Shown here: positions 1-11,182 of the stretch, piece by piece | Layout: each line of letters starts with the position of its first letter | Position numbering within the stretch: the stretch's first letter is position 1 | Source: Cokeromyces recurvatus | Lineage: Eukaryota > Mucoromycota > Mucoromycetes > Mucorales > Mucoraceae | Length of the DNA: 64,000 bases | Assembly (NCBI RefSeq): GCF_025118155.1 | Contig: NW_026251431.1 | Span: 1-64,000, forward strand | Reading direction: 5' to 3' | The notes under the pieces: model-generated | Databases searched by the model: none | Told to the model about the DNA's origin: nothing | Seen by the model: only the letters and a program-made list of their open reading frames with translations | Made by a program: the position numbers and the translations under genes

Positions 1-143
1 CTAGTATTATGTAATATAGGATATTTATTTACGTGGAAATATTACGTAAGCAGAGTGTGCAGTTAGGTAGGTTATTGGTATCAATTTAGGCTTTCTAAAT
101 CTGAATACCAACTTGTGGTATTGCCTAATAGTCAAAATCAGAC

Positions 144-360
144 ATGGTCACAAAACTGTGCGAATGCATAGTCGGATTTTAAAATCGTTTTTCTCCCCGA
201 AAAATTGAGCTACGTCATCAACAAAGGTATCATTAAATTCCTTAGAAAACAAGCATTCTATTGATAGATTGTATGCTAGAGTTTCAAGAGTGTTTTGTCT
301 TATAAATTGAACATTTTGTAAAATTAATCAAACATTCGCTCAGTTTTGTGAGTCACTGTA
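144..360. repeat. Right-end relic of a Tc1-like element
   Basis: This 217-bp block is a diverged copy of the right terminal block at 2534-2750. It begins with a ggtcacaaaactgtgcgaat match to the inner repeat and ends in gttttgtgagtcactgta followed by a further CAGTG start. No transposase frame is visible in the 143 bp left of it, so it is either the end of an element truncated by the window edge or a solo end. Confidence 0.75.
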
Positions 361-530
361 CAGTGGCTCATAAAAATGTTTACAAATTCGTATATTTTAC
401 ATATTACTCACATTTACAGTGACTTACAGTACTACCCCAATGTTTTGCACTTTTTTTTTTAACTGACGCGTTCTTCTTTTGTAATCATGGTAGAAAGATA
501 TTTAGAATAACCTTCGATAATCTAAGTACT
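358..530. repeat. Left-end relics of Tc1-like elements, stacked
   Basis: A TACAGTGGCTCATAAAAATG start abuts the preceding right end at 358. A second, longer match to the left terminal block of the complete Tc1 copy begins near 413 and runs to about 530, through the same ttttgcac, gttcttcttttgtaatcatg and tagaaagatat words. Similarity then stops with no transposase behind it. These are solo or truncated ends. Confidence 0.7.
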
Positions 531-1095
531 GAATTTTCCCTTAAAATTCGCAGATTTTAAAATTTAAACTGGTACCTTTTGAATTTGAGTTGGCGTCCAT
601 TGACAAATAAATTTACATCTTTTGACTACCGCTTGTGATATTTCTTATAAAATGTCAAATAAAAATATTAAAAAATAAAAAATAATATTAAGACAAAAAG
701 AGTCAATGAGACCGAACAATAGTTTTAAAGTCAATTATTTTTATTTATGAATTTAAATTGATGGGGTATTTATAAGAATTGTTAAAGAGGTCTGAGGACA
801 AGATGTGAACTAGAAAAGTGTTAGTTACGACCGAATAAGGTATGTTGTTGATAATAAAGCTTTAGTGATTTTAATATTATTAGATGGAGCGGATCAAGAG
901 AGATTCAGGATAGAATTTTTAAATAAATTTATGATCCGCATGTTTAATCACGAAACATGACATTATTGTTTTGTTCAAAAGATAAGGAAAGAGAAAAAGA
1001 AGAGACAAGTCTGTGAAAACTATGTATAGTTTATTGAAGAAAAATAATACAAAAATTGTACAAGAAAATAATATAGAAAAAAGACGAGGGTTATT
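531..1095. other. AT-rich spacer between transposon ends
   Basis: I see no convincing reading frame, RNA gene or repeat here. The stretch is AT-rich and lies between the solo Tc1 ends and the complete Tc1 copy. Confidence 0.5.
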
Positions 1096-1312
1096 TACAG
1101 TGACTCACAAAACTGTCCCAATGTTTTGCACTTTTCTCTTTAACTGACTCGTTCTTCTTTTGTAATCATGCTAGAAAGATATGGAAGATATCATTCGATA
1201 GCCTAAGTAATTCTCTATCAAATCATTACCAAAAATAGTAATATAATTTAGAACTCAGCGTAAAATATTAAATAAAAAATTGAATATGCATTGGGACAGT
1301 TTTGTGGCCGTA
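1096..1312. repeat. Left terminal inverted block of the Tc1 element
   Basis: This is the inverted counterpart of 2534-2750. The outer motif is at 1096-1123 and the inner, oppositely oriented motif (cattgggacagttttgtg) is at 1289-1306. These are presumed transposase binding sites. Confidence 0.9.
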
Positions 1313-1344
1313 AGTTAATTTTATTTAATTTAAACATAGAACAA

Positions 1345-2391
1345 CTAATAATCAGTCCAACGACCTTTTGCCTTTATAACAGCTTTGCAACGGTCGGGCA
1401 TAGAGTCTATAACCCTTAAACAATCTTCTTTGGTAATCTTATTGTACCATACATCCGTGATTCTTTCAAAAAGCTCATGAATACCCTTAGGTGGTGTCTC
1501 ATACTCATTAAGTTTTCTTTTTGTTAGAGCCCACATATGTTCAATAGGATTAAGGTCTGGAGACTGTGATGGCCAATCAAGAACTTCGTATTCCTGGCTT
1601 TTCAAGTATTCTTTGACTGGAATTGACCTATGTTTTGAATCGTTATCATGCTGGAAGACGATTTGGTCTCTCCTTAATCCTGTTTGCTTACACACCATTT
1701 CGATAGATTTCTCTAATTCGTCTTGAAGGATTTCCTTATAAAGCTCTCCGCCCATAGTAGAGTCTATTTTGCACATTCAGCCAACTCCGACGCAGGTAAT
1801 ACAACTCCGAATCATGATTGAACCACCTCCATGTTTATAATTCTGCTTAATATGACGCATTTGAAGACTTTCATTGTCCCTTATCCACGCCCAGACACGT
1901 CCATCGGAGTTAAAACGATTAATTCTAGTCTCGTCAGACCAAATAATCCTTCTCCAATCATCGACTGTGTAGTCTTTATACTTTTTTGCCCATCTAAGTC
2001 GTTCTTTAATATTTGTGGGACTAAGTGCAGGTTTCACTTCCTTCTCTATAGAACCCAAACCGAGTGATTTTAAAGCGCGACGAACTGTCTCCAATGAGAC
2101 TGACTTGCCTAACTCCGATTTAATTGAATTTCCGACTTGCACAGCGTTTTCTAAACCTCCTCTACTTATCTTATGAACACAGTAGTGCTTGTCCCTCTCC
2201 GTGAGCTTACCTGGTCGTCCCCCTTTTGACAAGCTGAGCCCAGATAAATATGTTTTTCCAATGCGACACACAAAACTCCGACTCACTCCGATCTGCTCAG
2301 CCACCTGATGCACAGAAAGTCCGCTGTTGAGCTTGGCAATAATGTCATTTCTTTGGTTTTCACTTATGGAGCGTATACTAACAATATGGCC
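1345..2391 (-). pseudogene. Tc1-type DD34E transposase, broken by a stop and lacking a start
   Basis: The frame encodes an N-terminal helix-turn-helix (VAEQIGVSRSFVCRIGKT near the start) and then a DDE catalytic core. The first Asp is in WSDETRI and the second in QHDND. The Glu is in SPDLNPIEHMW, with 34 residues between the second Asp and the Glu, the DD34E spacing of Tc1. An in-frame TGA at 1777-1779 sits where the family normally has Trp, so one G-to-A change splits the gene into 178- and 143-codon halves. The frame stays open for about 26 codons upstream of the first ATG (2313) to 2391 with no ATG, so the original start is also lost. Both halves are otherwise intact, which points to recent inactivation. 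Confidence 0.92.
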
Positions 2392-2533
2392 TCAAGATTT
2401 AGACCCCAGAATTATACAATATTCTAGAACTTACCTTAATTATACTGTGGAAGGTACAAAGAAATAGTACGATCGCTACTATATGCTAGGCTAAAGTTAC
2501 TGCCAAATTGTAGGACAGATTTAGTTTTATAGG

Positions 2534-2750
2534 TACGGCCACAAAACTGTCCCAATGCATATTCAATTTTTTATTTAATATTTTACGCTGAGTTTTATGT
2601 TATATTACTATTTTTGGTAATGATTTGATAGAGAATTACTTAGGCTATCGAATGATATCTTCGATATCTTTCTAGCATGATTACAAAAGAAGAACGAGTC
2701 AGTTAAAGAGAAAAGTGCAAAACATTGGGACAGTTTTGTGAGTCACTGTA
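2534..2750. repeat. Right terminal inverted block of the Tc1 element
   Basis: This block is the inverted copy of 1096-1312. The inner motif starts at 2534 and the outer motif ends with CACTG-TA at 2750. Confidence 0.9.
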
Positions 2751-2817
2751 TACGTCGTACTCACGTACTGCATATATGGTGTACGGTACGTCGTACGTGC
2801 GTACGCCGTATAGTACT
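2751..2817. repeat. CG-containing palindromic repeat cluster, copy 1
   Basis: Several overlapping tacgtcgtac-type words and cgtatagtact lie directly after the Tc1 right end. The same words recur at 4212-4246. The block stands out for its CG dinucleotides in very AT-rich surroundings. It could be the subterminal repeat of another transposon interrupted by the Tc1 copy. Confidence 0.55.
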
Positions 2818-4211
2818 CCATACATACAACACATAACGTTTTACATTTGATTGGCTATTTTTTTTTTGAAAAACATGAACCATCATTGGTATTTTGCAGA
2901 ATAAATAACGTTTATTTACGTTTGATCTTTATTACTTACTGGCTTATAAAATATATTTAATACATATTAGGCTTTTATTATTGCCTTGTTTATTAGACAT
3001 TATTTATAAATAAACATATAGTTTGCTTACATAAAATGTGATTTTATTTACATTTAGAATAGTAATAATAATAATAATGGCATATATAGCAAATGAATTA
3101 TTACAAAAAATAAATTGCTTTTGAAATAATAATAATAATAAAAAAAAGAATATTTCTTACAATAATTAATAATAGAAAATAGGATTGCACTCACTTACCT
3201 TTGCATCTTTAAAAAGAAATAGTACTATTACACAGCAAATAGATACAAATAAATAAGAGAAAAAGACAGAGATAATGATGATAGGGGTCTAAGAGGTTAA
3301 ATTATAGCAGTTAAACAGAAGCAAAATAAACAATCTATAATAAACAAAATTGATTAGTTAGTAAAAAATAAAAAAATAAAAGAGTATTGTTATTCAAAAG
3401 AATAAAATGCTTACCGAAAACAAAAAAAAAAAAAAAGTAAAAAGTCCTAAAAGAAGAGAATAAAAGGCAAAGTTGGTATATTTTATATTAGACAAAGAAA
3501 GTATACTTTTGGAATCAATAGATTAGATAAATGTTATGTTTTAATTTACCTTTTTATATACATTTGTTTATCTGTTTAAAAAGCGTTTAATTAAAGATAA
3601 TAGACAAGTTAATATATGTGTTAATATAGACAATAGTTATAATCTTACCTTTAACATATCATTGAAAAATGCTCTGTATAAAAAGTAGAAAAAGCTACTA
3701 CCAACATAAACAAGACTCTTTTGCTAAGAAAGAAATAAAACTGGTCAGTATAAATTCGTTAATAAGGATATTTTAAATCTTTATACTACCTTGAATATAA
3801 TAAATATCTATAGAAAATAAAATAATTGTAAGTAAATAAGTATTAATCTAAAAGAATAAAAAAGAAATAACAATGAATGTGGAAAGCTAGTAATTTTCTT
3901 AACTTTCTCTATGATCATATGATTATATATAGATCCATTTTTAGAAAAAAAAGTGTTTTTTTCTGTAATTTCACAATGCAAATAGTGTGATTACCCCCCT
4001 TTCTTTTTCCTCTCCCTGTAAAAAAAACACAGCCAAAATAGCTGTAAATTTAAACATTAAAAAAATAATGAATATTAGCAATAGAAATGTCTTTTTTTTG
4101 GATATTTTTATTCAATGATAGTATATTAAACATAATATATTCTTTATTTGGAAGTTTTATATTAAAAATTAGTAGAAATAAACAATTAAAAAAACCGCTG
4201 CTTAAATTATG
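2818..4211. other. Gene-poor AT-rich stretch
   Basis: No reading frame with recognisable content is visible on either strand. The stretch contains A/T runs and AAT trinucleotide tracts (about 3065-3145). It is bounded by related palindromic repeats and might be the body of one non-coding element. Confidence 0.45.
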
Positions 4212-4246
4212 GCGTACGACGTATAGTACTTTTATACGTCGTACGC
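4212..4246. repeat. Perfect 14-bp hairpin, palindromic repeat copy 2
   Basis: GCGTACGACGTATA at 4212-4225 and its exact complement TATACGTCGTACGC at 4233-4246 are separated by a 7-nt loop. The motif matches words in 2751-2817. The hairpin is strong and isolated in AT-rich DNA. Confidence 0.8.
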
Positions 4247-4946
4247 AGCGATAGTATTCTTTTGTTCTCTGGATTTTTGTAACATACTGAAGGTTAGTTA
4301 CATGTCACCAAAAGTTAATGTGTTCTTTCTAAGGATTGCTTTCTTATACTGTATTTTAGACATCTCTTTGATTAGACTCTTGATTAATAGGCAAAGAAGA
4401 TACAAACACCTACTTCCAACATGGCGCTTGGGAATTCATAGCTTCTTGCTGTAGATTGTAATGAAGATGTATTTATATACTGCTTTTGGCTTCAGTAAGG
4501 TGATTCTGACTGAATGCTACTTCATTATGGTAGTCCTTTTAAGCGGTAGTATTGCTGGGTTGTGATTTTTTGAATGCCTCATACTATGTGCTGAATAAAG
4601 GAGTTGTATTCTTTTGTTCTCCGATTTTTTGTGTGGAAACTCTTACTTCAAGAGTTGTTGGAAGCGAAGACACCGTAATGGAACCTTTGTCACTTTTTCC
4701 CAGTATTCTGCAGATATTCCTTGAATATTTCAATAAAGAACTTTATAACCATTTTGACTTTTGACCAGTAATTGGTCAACTAATTCGTAAAAGCTGGTCA
4801 ATCTATATCCAAAAAGTTGGGCAAATTAGCCTCGCACAAGTGTGCAATTTTTCTCAAAAAAGTAGGCAGTGTTTTCAAAAAGTCAGTAAATTGAGAGTGG
4901 AAGCACAGTACATTCAATTTTTTCGCCTACTAATCACAACTTTATT
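4247..4946. other. No recognisable gene
   Basis: This stretch is slightly less AT-rich than its surroundings. It contains a 70-codon plus-strand frame at 4552-4764 that resembles nothing I know, so I do not call it a gene. Confidence 0.4.
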
Positions 4947-6926
4947 TTAAAAATCAATAGATACTCTTAAATTTTTTGGTTTGTGAATATTAATTATTTT
5001 ATCAAGATCTACATTTCCAATTGTAGATTTCCTTTTCATGTTGTTGGTTACGTTGCATATTTTCGCGCAGAAACGATTGTAAAATTGATTAAGTTTTTTC
5101 AATTTATCAAGTTTCATAATAAATCCTGGTAAATCTTGTATAGATAATGGGATTTTGATTTTTGAGATTTCGAAGATAATTTTGGGACCATTTGTGTGTG
5201 ATGTACATCCATAGAATATTATGACAGCGCCTAACAAATATACATTTATAAACAAAATATGAAAAATATAATATTGATTTAGGATTTACTTCACCTATGA
5301 CCTGTACAAGTAAGATGCATTTAGCATTATTATTTTCAATTTCATTTATACCGAATAATGCTAATCGTAATAGATCTTGGTGAGTAGACAAGGTATCTTT
5401 TTTCTTATATTCTGCCTTCACCTCGGCAAAACAGGAAAACTTTTGGATTCTTCTCTCATGAATAAGCGCGCAACCAGCATCAGGACGGGTATTGTATGAT
5501 TTTGTCACTATTTTGTTTAGCCTATCGATTAGATGTAGAATTAATATTATTGATAATATTATAAGTTCGCGTCAGGCCATTTACCATAAAAAATGTTTTT
5601 CTTTTTCTGGTCTATGCAATAAAGGACTGAGTATAGGATCAACGAAGTTGTTAATAAGCTCTTCTTCTTCAATAGTATAGTTTATAGTTTCTTCATTCGG
5701 TAATTTGTTTAATCTAACATAAAGAATCAGATTAGTTTATGGATCCTAATTATAAATTTTCCTTTTACTGTGTGTATACTACGCACAAATTGATTAAAAT
5801 ATCAATGACTTTTCGGTCTTCTTTTTCGGCTTTTTTGTATATTTTAAATAATTTGATCTTTAATCTATCTCTATCAGGAACATCACCAATGCCCTAAAAA
5901 AAAGAATACATGAGATATCATAATAAATCCATGTTAACCTTTAAGCTTATTTACCCTGAATACTTTCGCTATAGCATCAAACGTTTTTTTTTTTTCAATA
6001 TTTGTATCGCACTTGTAAAATTCCAACATCTACTTATTTAAGTCATCTATATTTATGTCAGGATAAGCCGACCTTTCTTCAATAATATAATATGATATAA
6101 AGATCTAAAGTAGAGGCATCAGTAGATAAATATATAAAAATAAAAATTTTTACTTACAAAATTTTATACAAATCTGCATTAACAAAGAGACCAACTGTTT
6201 TTGCCTTTTTAAAAGCCTTCATTTGAAATAATTCAAATTGTTTCAAATAGGCAGGAACCGCTTCATCTGATGATATAACACTTCTAAATTCATCTTCGTT
6301 GTTATTTAAAATATATTTTAAGCTGTTGTCAGTGGCATCATCACTTCCTTCATGTGAATAGGCATCATTCTCATCACCATCTTCTTCCTCTAAAGTCTGT
6401 TCATTATTGTTGTCTTTATCTTCTGTCTTTTGTTTTTCCTCCTCTTCTTCTTCTGCCACCGGTACCTGTATTTTAATGACAATAAAACGTATTATTGTCA
6501 ATATGTATATCAAAGCACCTTATTTATTTATCATTTACCTGTAGTTTTTTTGTAATTTCTGTACTACTGGCTTTGATCAGAGCAATAGATACCTTATTTT
6601 TTTCACTTGTAAGGATCTTACTAACCTGTGTGGACGACCACAGCGTGTCGAAGTCAAAAGTAATTGATGGGGATCTCTTGCTTCCGGGTTTTTTTTTCCT
6701 TGTATTCTGATTTGAATTTGTTTACTAAATTCTTTTTTGCATCAGCTGCTTTAGAAAACTGGCGGATATAGTTTTCAATTAAAGATGTATTGGTAGTAAT
6801 AAAATTATACAGCGTTTTCCGACCTTTGCCGTCGAAAAAAGATATTAAAGCTAAAGATAAAACACGGATTGAGGATTTTATATAGATTAGTTCAGGAGAA
6901 TTTAACCTACCTTCATTTATGTCCAT
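4947..6926 (-). pseudogene. Decayed multi-exon gene of a Mucoromycota-type family of unknown function
   Basis: Spliced minus-strand exons run 6926 to 4947. The pieces are, in order: an N-terminal part (MDINEGRLNSPELIYIKSS), a GSKRSPSITFDFDTLWSST segment, an acidic exon ending near 6171, a GIGDVPDRDRLKIK segment, an RPDAG...FAEVKAEYKK...DLLRLALF core, and a last exon with IKIPLSIQDLPGF. From memory, RPDA / GEVK / DLLRLA / LPSF in this order is common in Mucorales proteins of unknown function. Two lesions are visible: a one-base excess in an A9 run near 6691-6699 that shifts frame between the first two pieces, and an in-frame TAG near 6040. Splice sites look intact (for example gtaagt after 6171). 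It is probably a pseudogene; a sequencing error in the homopolymer could explain only the first lesion. Confidence 0.6.
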
Positions 6927-7138
6927 TGAAATCTATAAATGAAAGAGATTCGTAAAAAAAAAAGTGGAAAAGCTTATTTATGTAAAAATACATTTATTAA
7001 TGACGTATGCAATTTTCGGTCTACATACAGCTTTGAAAATAGCCTTTGATTTATTTATTATTTATTTTGACCTGTTTGTAACATGTTAAATCAACTAATT
7101 TACACCATATTCTATTTAATTGTTTTAGCAGCTTGAAT

Positions 7139-7258
7139 AATGGTTGGTTGGTTTAAGGGAATCCAGCAAAGCGTGAGCCATGCTCCATCAGGATAAAGCC
7201 GTTATGTTTGGTACAAGGTGAGCCCAAAGCCCTTAGTCTTTTAGCCAATCCAACCATT
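7139..7258. repeat. 120-bp inverted-repeat element (MITE or tRNA-derived SINE-like)
   Basis: AATGGTTGGTTGG at 7139 is mirrored by CCAATCCAACCATT ending at 7258. The interior is much less AT-rich than the flanks. Read on the minus strand it has a TTGGCT...GACTAAGGG stretch reminiscent of a Pol III A box. It could be a MITE, a tRNA-derived SINE or a structured RNA; the sequence alone does not decide. Confidence 0.45.
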
Positions 7259-7468
7259 TCTTGAATCAATCATTTCGTTTCTAAAGCATGACACTAAAAG
7301 GTAACATTATAAACTATCCCTTCCAACTGTGTACTGATTGTTTTTTTTGGTTTTATTATGAAGCATTTCTACATATATGATCAGAATAATCTGTTCTACA
7401 TCGTATCTTGAATTGTTCTGTAGACAATAGTTGATGACCCTTCTCTTGAATTTATTGGTTGTCTTATG

Positions 7469-7738
7469 CTAAATCTCCAGGATGATATATAGAGAAAGGA
7501 GTTTTAAAGAAAAGGATTTGGGTTCAAGATCAAGAGCTATACCTGAACGGGCCCCATCTCTCCATTTACAATTACCCTTGATATAGTCGTTTCTGGTTTT
7601 AGTTACTACCTCAGTAATGTAGTCCATTACTTTTGGATCTCTCATAATACGCTTTATTATTCTGGCTTTTCCAAAGGTTAGATTTGTTGGCAAAGACATC
7701 ATACTGAATAATAACAAAGGGGACATCCATAAATGCAA
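7469..7738 (-). CDS. Hypothetical protein fragment, possibly transposon-associated
   Basis: This 89-codon frame contains a stretch DPKVMDYITEVVTKTRNDYI followed by KWRDGARSGIALDLEPK. The WRDG.RS.I motif reminds me of Mucorales-wide hypothetical proteins (WRDG-RSDI type), but I cannot name a function. It stands alone with no matching downstream exons, so it is probably a fragment. It lies between the 120-bp repeat and two long poly(T) tracts. Confidence 0.25.
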   Translation of the reverse strand: MHLWMSPLLLFSMMSLPTNLTFGKARIIKRIMRDPKVMDYITEVVTKTRNDYIKGNCKWRDGARSGIALDLEPKSFSLKLLSLYIILEI

Positions 7739-7845
7739 CCGTAAACTCCACCCTTACAACCACTGTAAAAGAGGTTTAATTTATATATACTCGTTCCATC
7801 ACCCAATCAGAAAATAAAATATCATAACAATAAAACGTCGTCTTC

Positions 7846-7847
<2 letters not shown>

Positions 7848-7881
<34 letters not shown>
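7848..7881. repeat. Poly(T) tract, 34 nt
   Basis: This is a pure T run in the CUL4 upstream region. Confidence 0.95.
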
Positions 7882-7882
<1 letters not shown>

Positions 7883-7974
7883 AGAAAATAAAGAGTACCA
7901 CATTTTTTGTCTCAGGCTCATCATCTGAGGTATTTCAATTTGCGAGTAAAAAAGCATATTAAAACTGGTAATTT

Positions 7975-7976
<2 letters not shown>

Positions 7977-8013
<37 letters not shown>
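7977..8013 (+). promoter_or_regulatory. Poly(dT) tract just upstream of the CUL4 start
   Basis: A 37-nt T run ends 14 bp before the CUL4 ATG. Poly(dA:dT) tracts are known to exclude nucleosomes in fungal promoters. That role here is inference, and the tract could equally lie in the 5' UTR. Confidence 0.4.
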
Positions 8014-8017
<4 letters not shown>

Positions 8018-8027
8018 ATTGTATTTA

Positions 8028-11000
8028 ATGGCTACTAATCGTGATATTGTTAAGAAACCAAGACTTGAATATGATCAGTCTGTAATAAGTTCAGCTTCAT
8101 CACAACTTCCTTTTAGTAACTATTTGTCAAATTCACATCAGCATAACAGAAAACATCCAGTGTTATCTGATAAAAAATTGATTGTATATGATTTAAAAGG
8201 TATAAACTTAATGACAAAAAAAAAAGGGTTAATAATCAAAGTCAAAAAGTATTATATTATAACACAATTATATACAGTCGATAGACCAGAGCTCGATTTC
8301 ACATATGAAGAATCAGCCTTGCTACGATTGAAAAATGCAATTCATTCCATTCAGAATAATCAATTAAACAATCTTGAAAGCCTTGAAGTGTTATATCAGG
8401 TATATAGAAAATCAATACCTTTTTTTTTGTATTATTATTATCAACATTTTAATGTAAATGTGTATAGTTGTGTGAAAATTTATGTCAATATGATAGATCA
8501 AAACAGCTCTTCAACCTATTATATAACGAATGTTATAATTACATTATGTCTCAATTCGAAATACTTGCAAGGTATATTTGTTTATTTATTTATTCATACT
8601 GACCTTGATGCGATCTAATCATGTTGAATAGTAATCCAAAAGATGGAATTGAATATTTACAAATTGTTCATTCATTGTGGAACAGTTATTGTAGACAGAC
8701 AGTAATGATGAATCTTTAAAATGTATAACACGTTTATAAGGGCTAATTATTATTATAGACACAACTTCGATGTATCTTTTTATATCTTGATCGTACTTTT
8801 ATTGCGTCACATACAAAGCAAGGATCTTTCTGGAATATGGCGATGAATTTATTTAAAGAGAATTTTCAAAAATACCAAATTGTCTGGCAAAAAGTATTAA
8901 ATAGTATATTAGATATGATTAAACAAGATAGAATAGGTGGTGGTGGTGGTGGTGTAGATGAAGCATTCTTACAACTTAATACACGTATGCTAATGGATTT
9001 AAGTTTATATCATTCATCTTTCGAGCAACAATTCCTTGTACAGACCCAATATTTCTATGAAGAAGAAGGAAATCGTTTACTGAATTCAATTGATATATTT
9101 GATTATCTTGAACATGTATCTATTCGAGTTCATCAAGAATCTATCATACGTATAAAAAGCTATCTTGATAAATCAACGAAATCACAGTTACAACTAGTTG
9201 TAGAAAATGAATTATTAACAAAGCGAGTGAATGATATACTTATGAAATGTAAATGACCTCATTATATCTATTACTATTATTCATTATTCACTATTCATAC
9301 ATAGGCTTTAAATATTTTCAAAATATTGACACATTTCAAGAACACGATTATGATAAGTTTTCACTACTGTATAGACTATTACAGAAGGTAAACCAACTCG
9401 AAATATGTTCTAAATACTTTGCAAATTATGTCAAGGTTAGTATAGTGCAAAAAAAAAAAAAAAATTGTCTCTATTCATACAACTAACACATTTATGTTAG
9501 AAAAAAGGTTCATCTATTTTATGTTCTAAATCTGATATCTTTAGTAAAATCGAAAGATTATCCGCATTTGAATCCCAAAATGATGAACTTGTAGATCACA
9601 GTTTTGAGGGAGATGAGATATTTGCTGATAGTCTAAAAGACAGTACTGAATATTATCTAAATCTTCGTGAAAATAATGCAATCAAACTATTAGCTAAATA
9701 TATGGATCAATTATTAAGGAATTCATCCTTTGACGAAGTTTTGTTAGATAAGGGCATGTTCTTGTTTCGAAACCTTCAAAGCAAAGATGAGTTTGAGATA
9801 CTTTACAAGTGTAATTTAGCTAAACGACTACTTCTGGGAATCTCAAATCGAAATACAGAAAAATTGGTATTAGCGAGAATGAAGAAGGAATGTAGTCCTG
9901 GATATACAGGCAAATTGGAAGGCATGGTGAAAGATATTGAAAAATCTGTTGAATTAATGAAAGAATTTCAGAGTGTAAGTAATAATAATCAATATTATTC
10001 ACATATTTTAATACAATATTTATGATATTTGGATAGAATGCTACTTTTGATTCTTTATCGTTAAATATGAATGTTAATTTACTTACTTATGGATTCTGGC
10101 CTTCTTATACTCTAATCAATGCTTCTTTGCCCACTATTTTCCTTAAAGCTCAAAATGAATACACGCAATTTTATACAAGTAAATTTGAAAAGCGTGTTTT
10201 AACTTGGCAAAACGCACTTGGCATCTGTGAAATCAATGCAAATTATCCCAATGTAATTTTAATAATTATATGATGCTTACTATTACTTTTTTTCTTTTTA
10301 ACCAAGTGTGATATTAGGGAACGAAAAAAATTACTTTGACATTATTGCAAACGATTGTTTTGTTATTATTTAATGATCAAACAAAGCGATACTTTTCATT
10401 TATGGATATTTTAAAATATACTCAATTAGGTAATTTAAAAAAAAAATTAGAACTAGAAAAGATTTATCAAAAGTAAACAAATCAATTTTATAGATGAACT
10501 TGAACTTCAACGTATATTGATGTCCTTAACATGTAAAGAATATAAACTATTAAGAAAAGTTCCTGAAGGAAATGAAGAGATCGAATCAACAGATCAATTT
10601 GAATTCAATCATGATTTTAGTACTTATAAAGATCAGTTTTCAGTTATTACATCCACTTTAAGTGAAGTTATTGAAAAGAATTCTAGATTGGATACAACAA
10701 TACTTTTTGCAAGAGAACAACAAATTGATGCAGTCATTGTTAGAATTATGAAAGCAAAAACGACTTTAACACACGGCGCTCTATTAAATGAAGTCACTCG
10801 TGTTGTTCGTTTTTCTATTACTGTAAGATTATAAACATGTATTTTATTTTATTTTATTTTATTTTATTTTTTAATTCCTTTTATTATAGGCACAAGAAAT
10901 CAAGAAACGAATTGAAGTGTTAATTGACAAGTAAGTAACGTGGATAGAATAAAATATATTATTTCATTAATCCTATCTACTTTTCATAGGGAATACATAG

Positions 11001-11038
11001 AACGGGGAGCTGATGACACTTATACCTATTTAGCTTAA
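8028..11038 (+). CDS. CUL4: Cullin-4 family E3 ligase scaffold, many exons
   Basis: Cullins scaffold RING ubiquitin ligases; CUL4 binds the DDB1 adaptor at its N terminus and RBX1 at its C terminus. Spliced exons give the CUL4 pattern. These include KKLIVYDLKVDRPEL near the start, LYLDRTFIA and GSFWNMAMNLF, then YLDKSTKSQL. The cullin-homology core follows (LLDKGMFLFRN..., KCNLAKRLLLG, YGFWPSY), and the C-terminal winged helix has IDAVIVRIMKAKTTLTH, where the Lys in VRIMK is the expected neddylation site. The protein ends KEYIERGADDTYTYLA, matching the cullin terminus. Clear exons include 8028-8199, 8278-8399, 8468-8571, 8632-8701, 8759-9248, 9305-9435 and 9501 onward, with the last splice joining at 10990. 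A glycine run (GGGGGG, near 8937) is unusual. ATG 8028 is chosen because the frame before it has only a TTG. Confidence 0.93.
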
Positions 11039-11133
11039 AAGCGGATAAAATTGATGTTTATTTTATTTTATTTTATTTTTTTTTTTTCGACACCTAAAAT
11101 CCATTTGCTCTAAAATTTATAAACTGACCCCAA

Positions 11134-11182
<49 letters not shown>

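Larger units (their letters stand above)
1096..2750 (-). mobile_element. Tc1/mariner-superfamily DNA transposon, nearly complete
   Basis: The element reads CAGTG at its left end and CACTG at its right end, each flanked by the TA dinucleotide that Tc1/mariner elements duplicate on insertion. It has two inverted terminal blocks of about 217 bp and a transposase frame on the minus strand between them. Each terminal block carries an outer and an inner copy of cacaaaactgtcccaatg, but in opposite orientation, unlike the direct repeats of classical IR/DR elements. Length is about 1.65 kb, normal for Tc1. The transposase has an internal stop and no start codon, so the copy is probably non-autonomous now. 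Confidence 0.93.

Noticed and set aside
1831..2067. 78-codon plus-strand frame across the transposase
   Set aside because: It is the antisense shadow of the Tc1 transposase, which has clear family motifs on the minus strand.
4552..4764. 70-codon plus-strand frame
   Set aside because: There is no recognisable motif, no partner exon and no start context; it may be chance in transposon debris.
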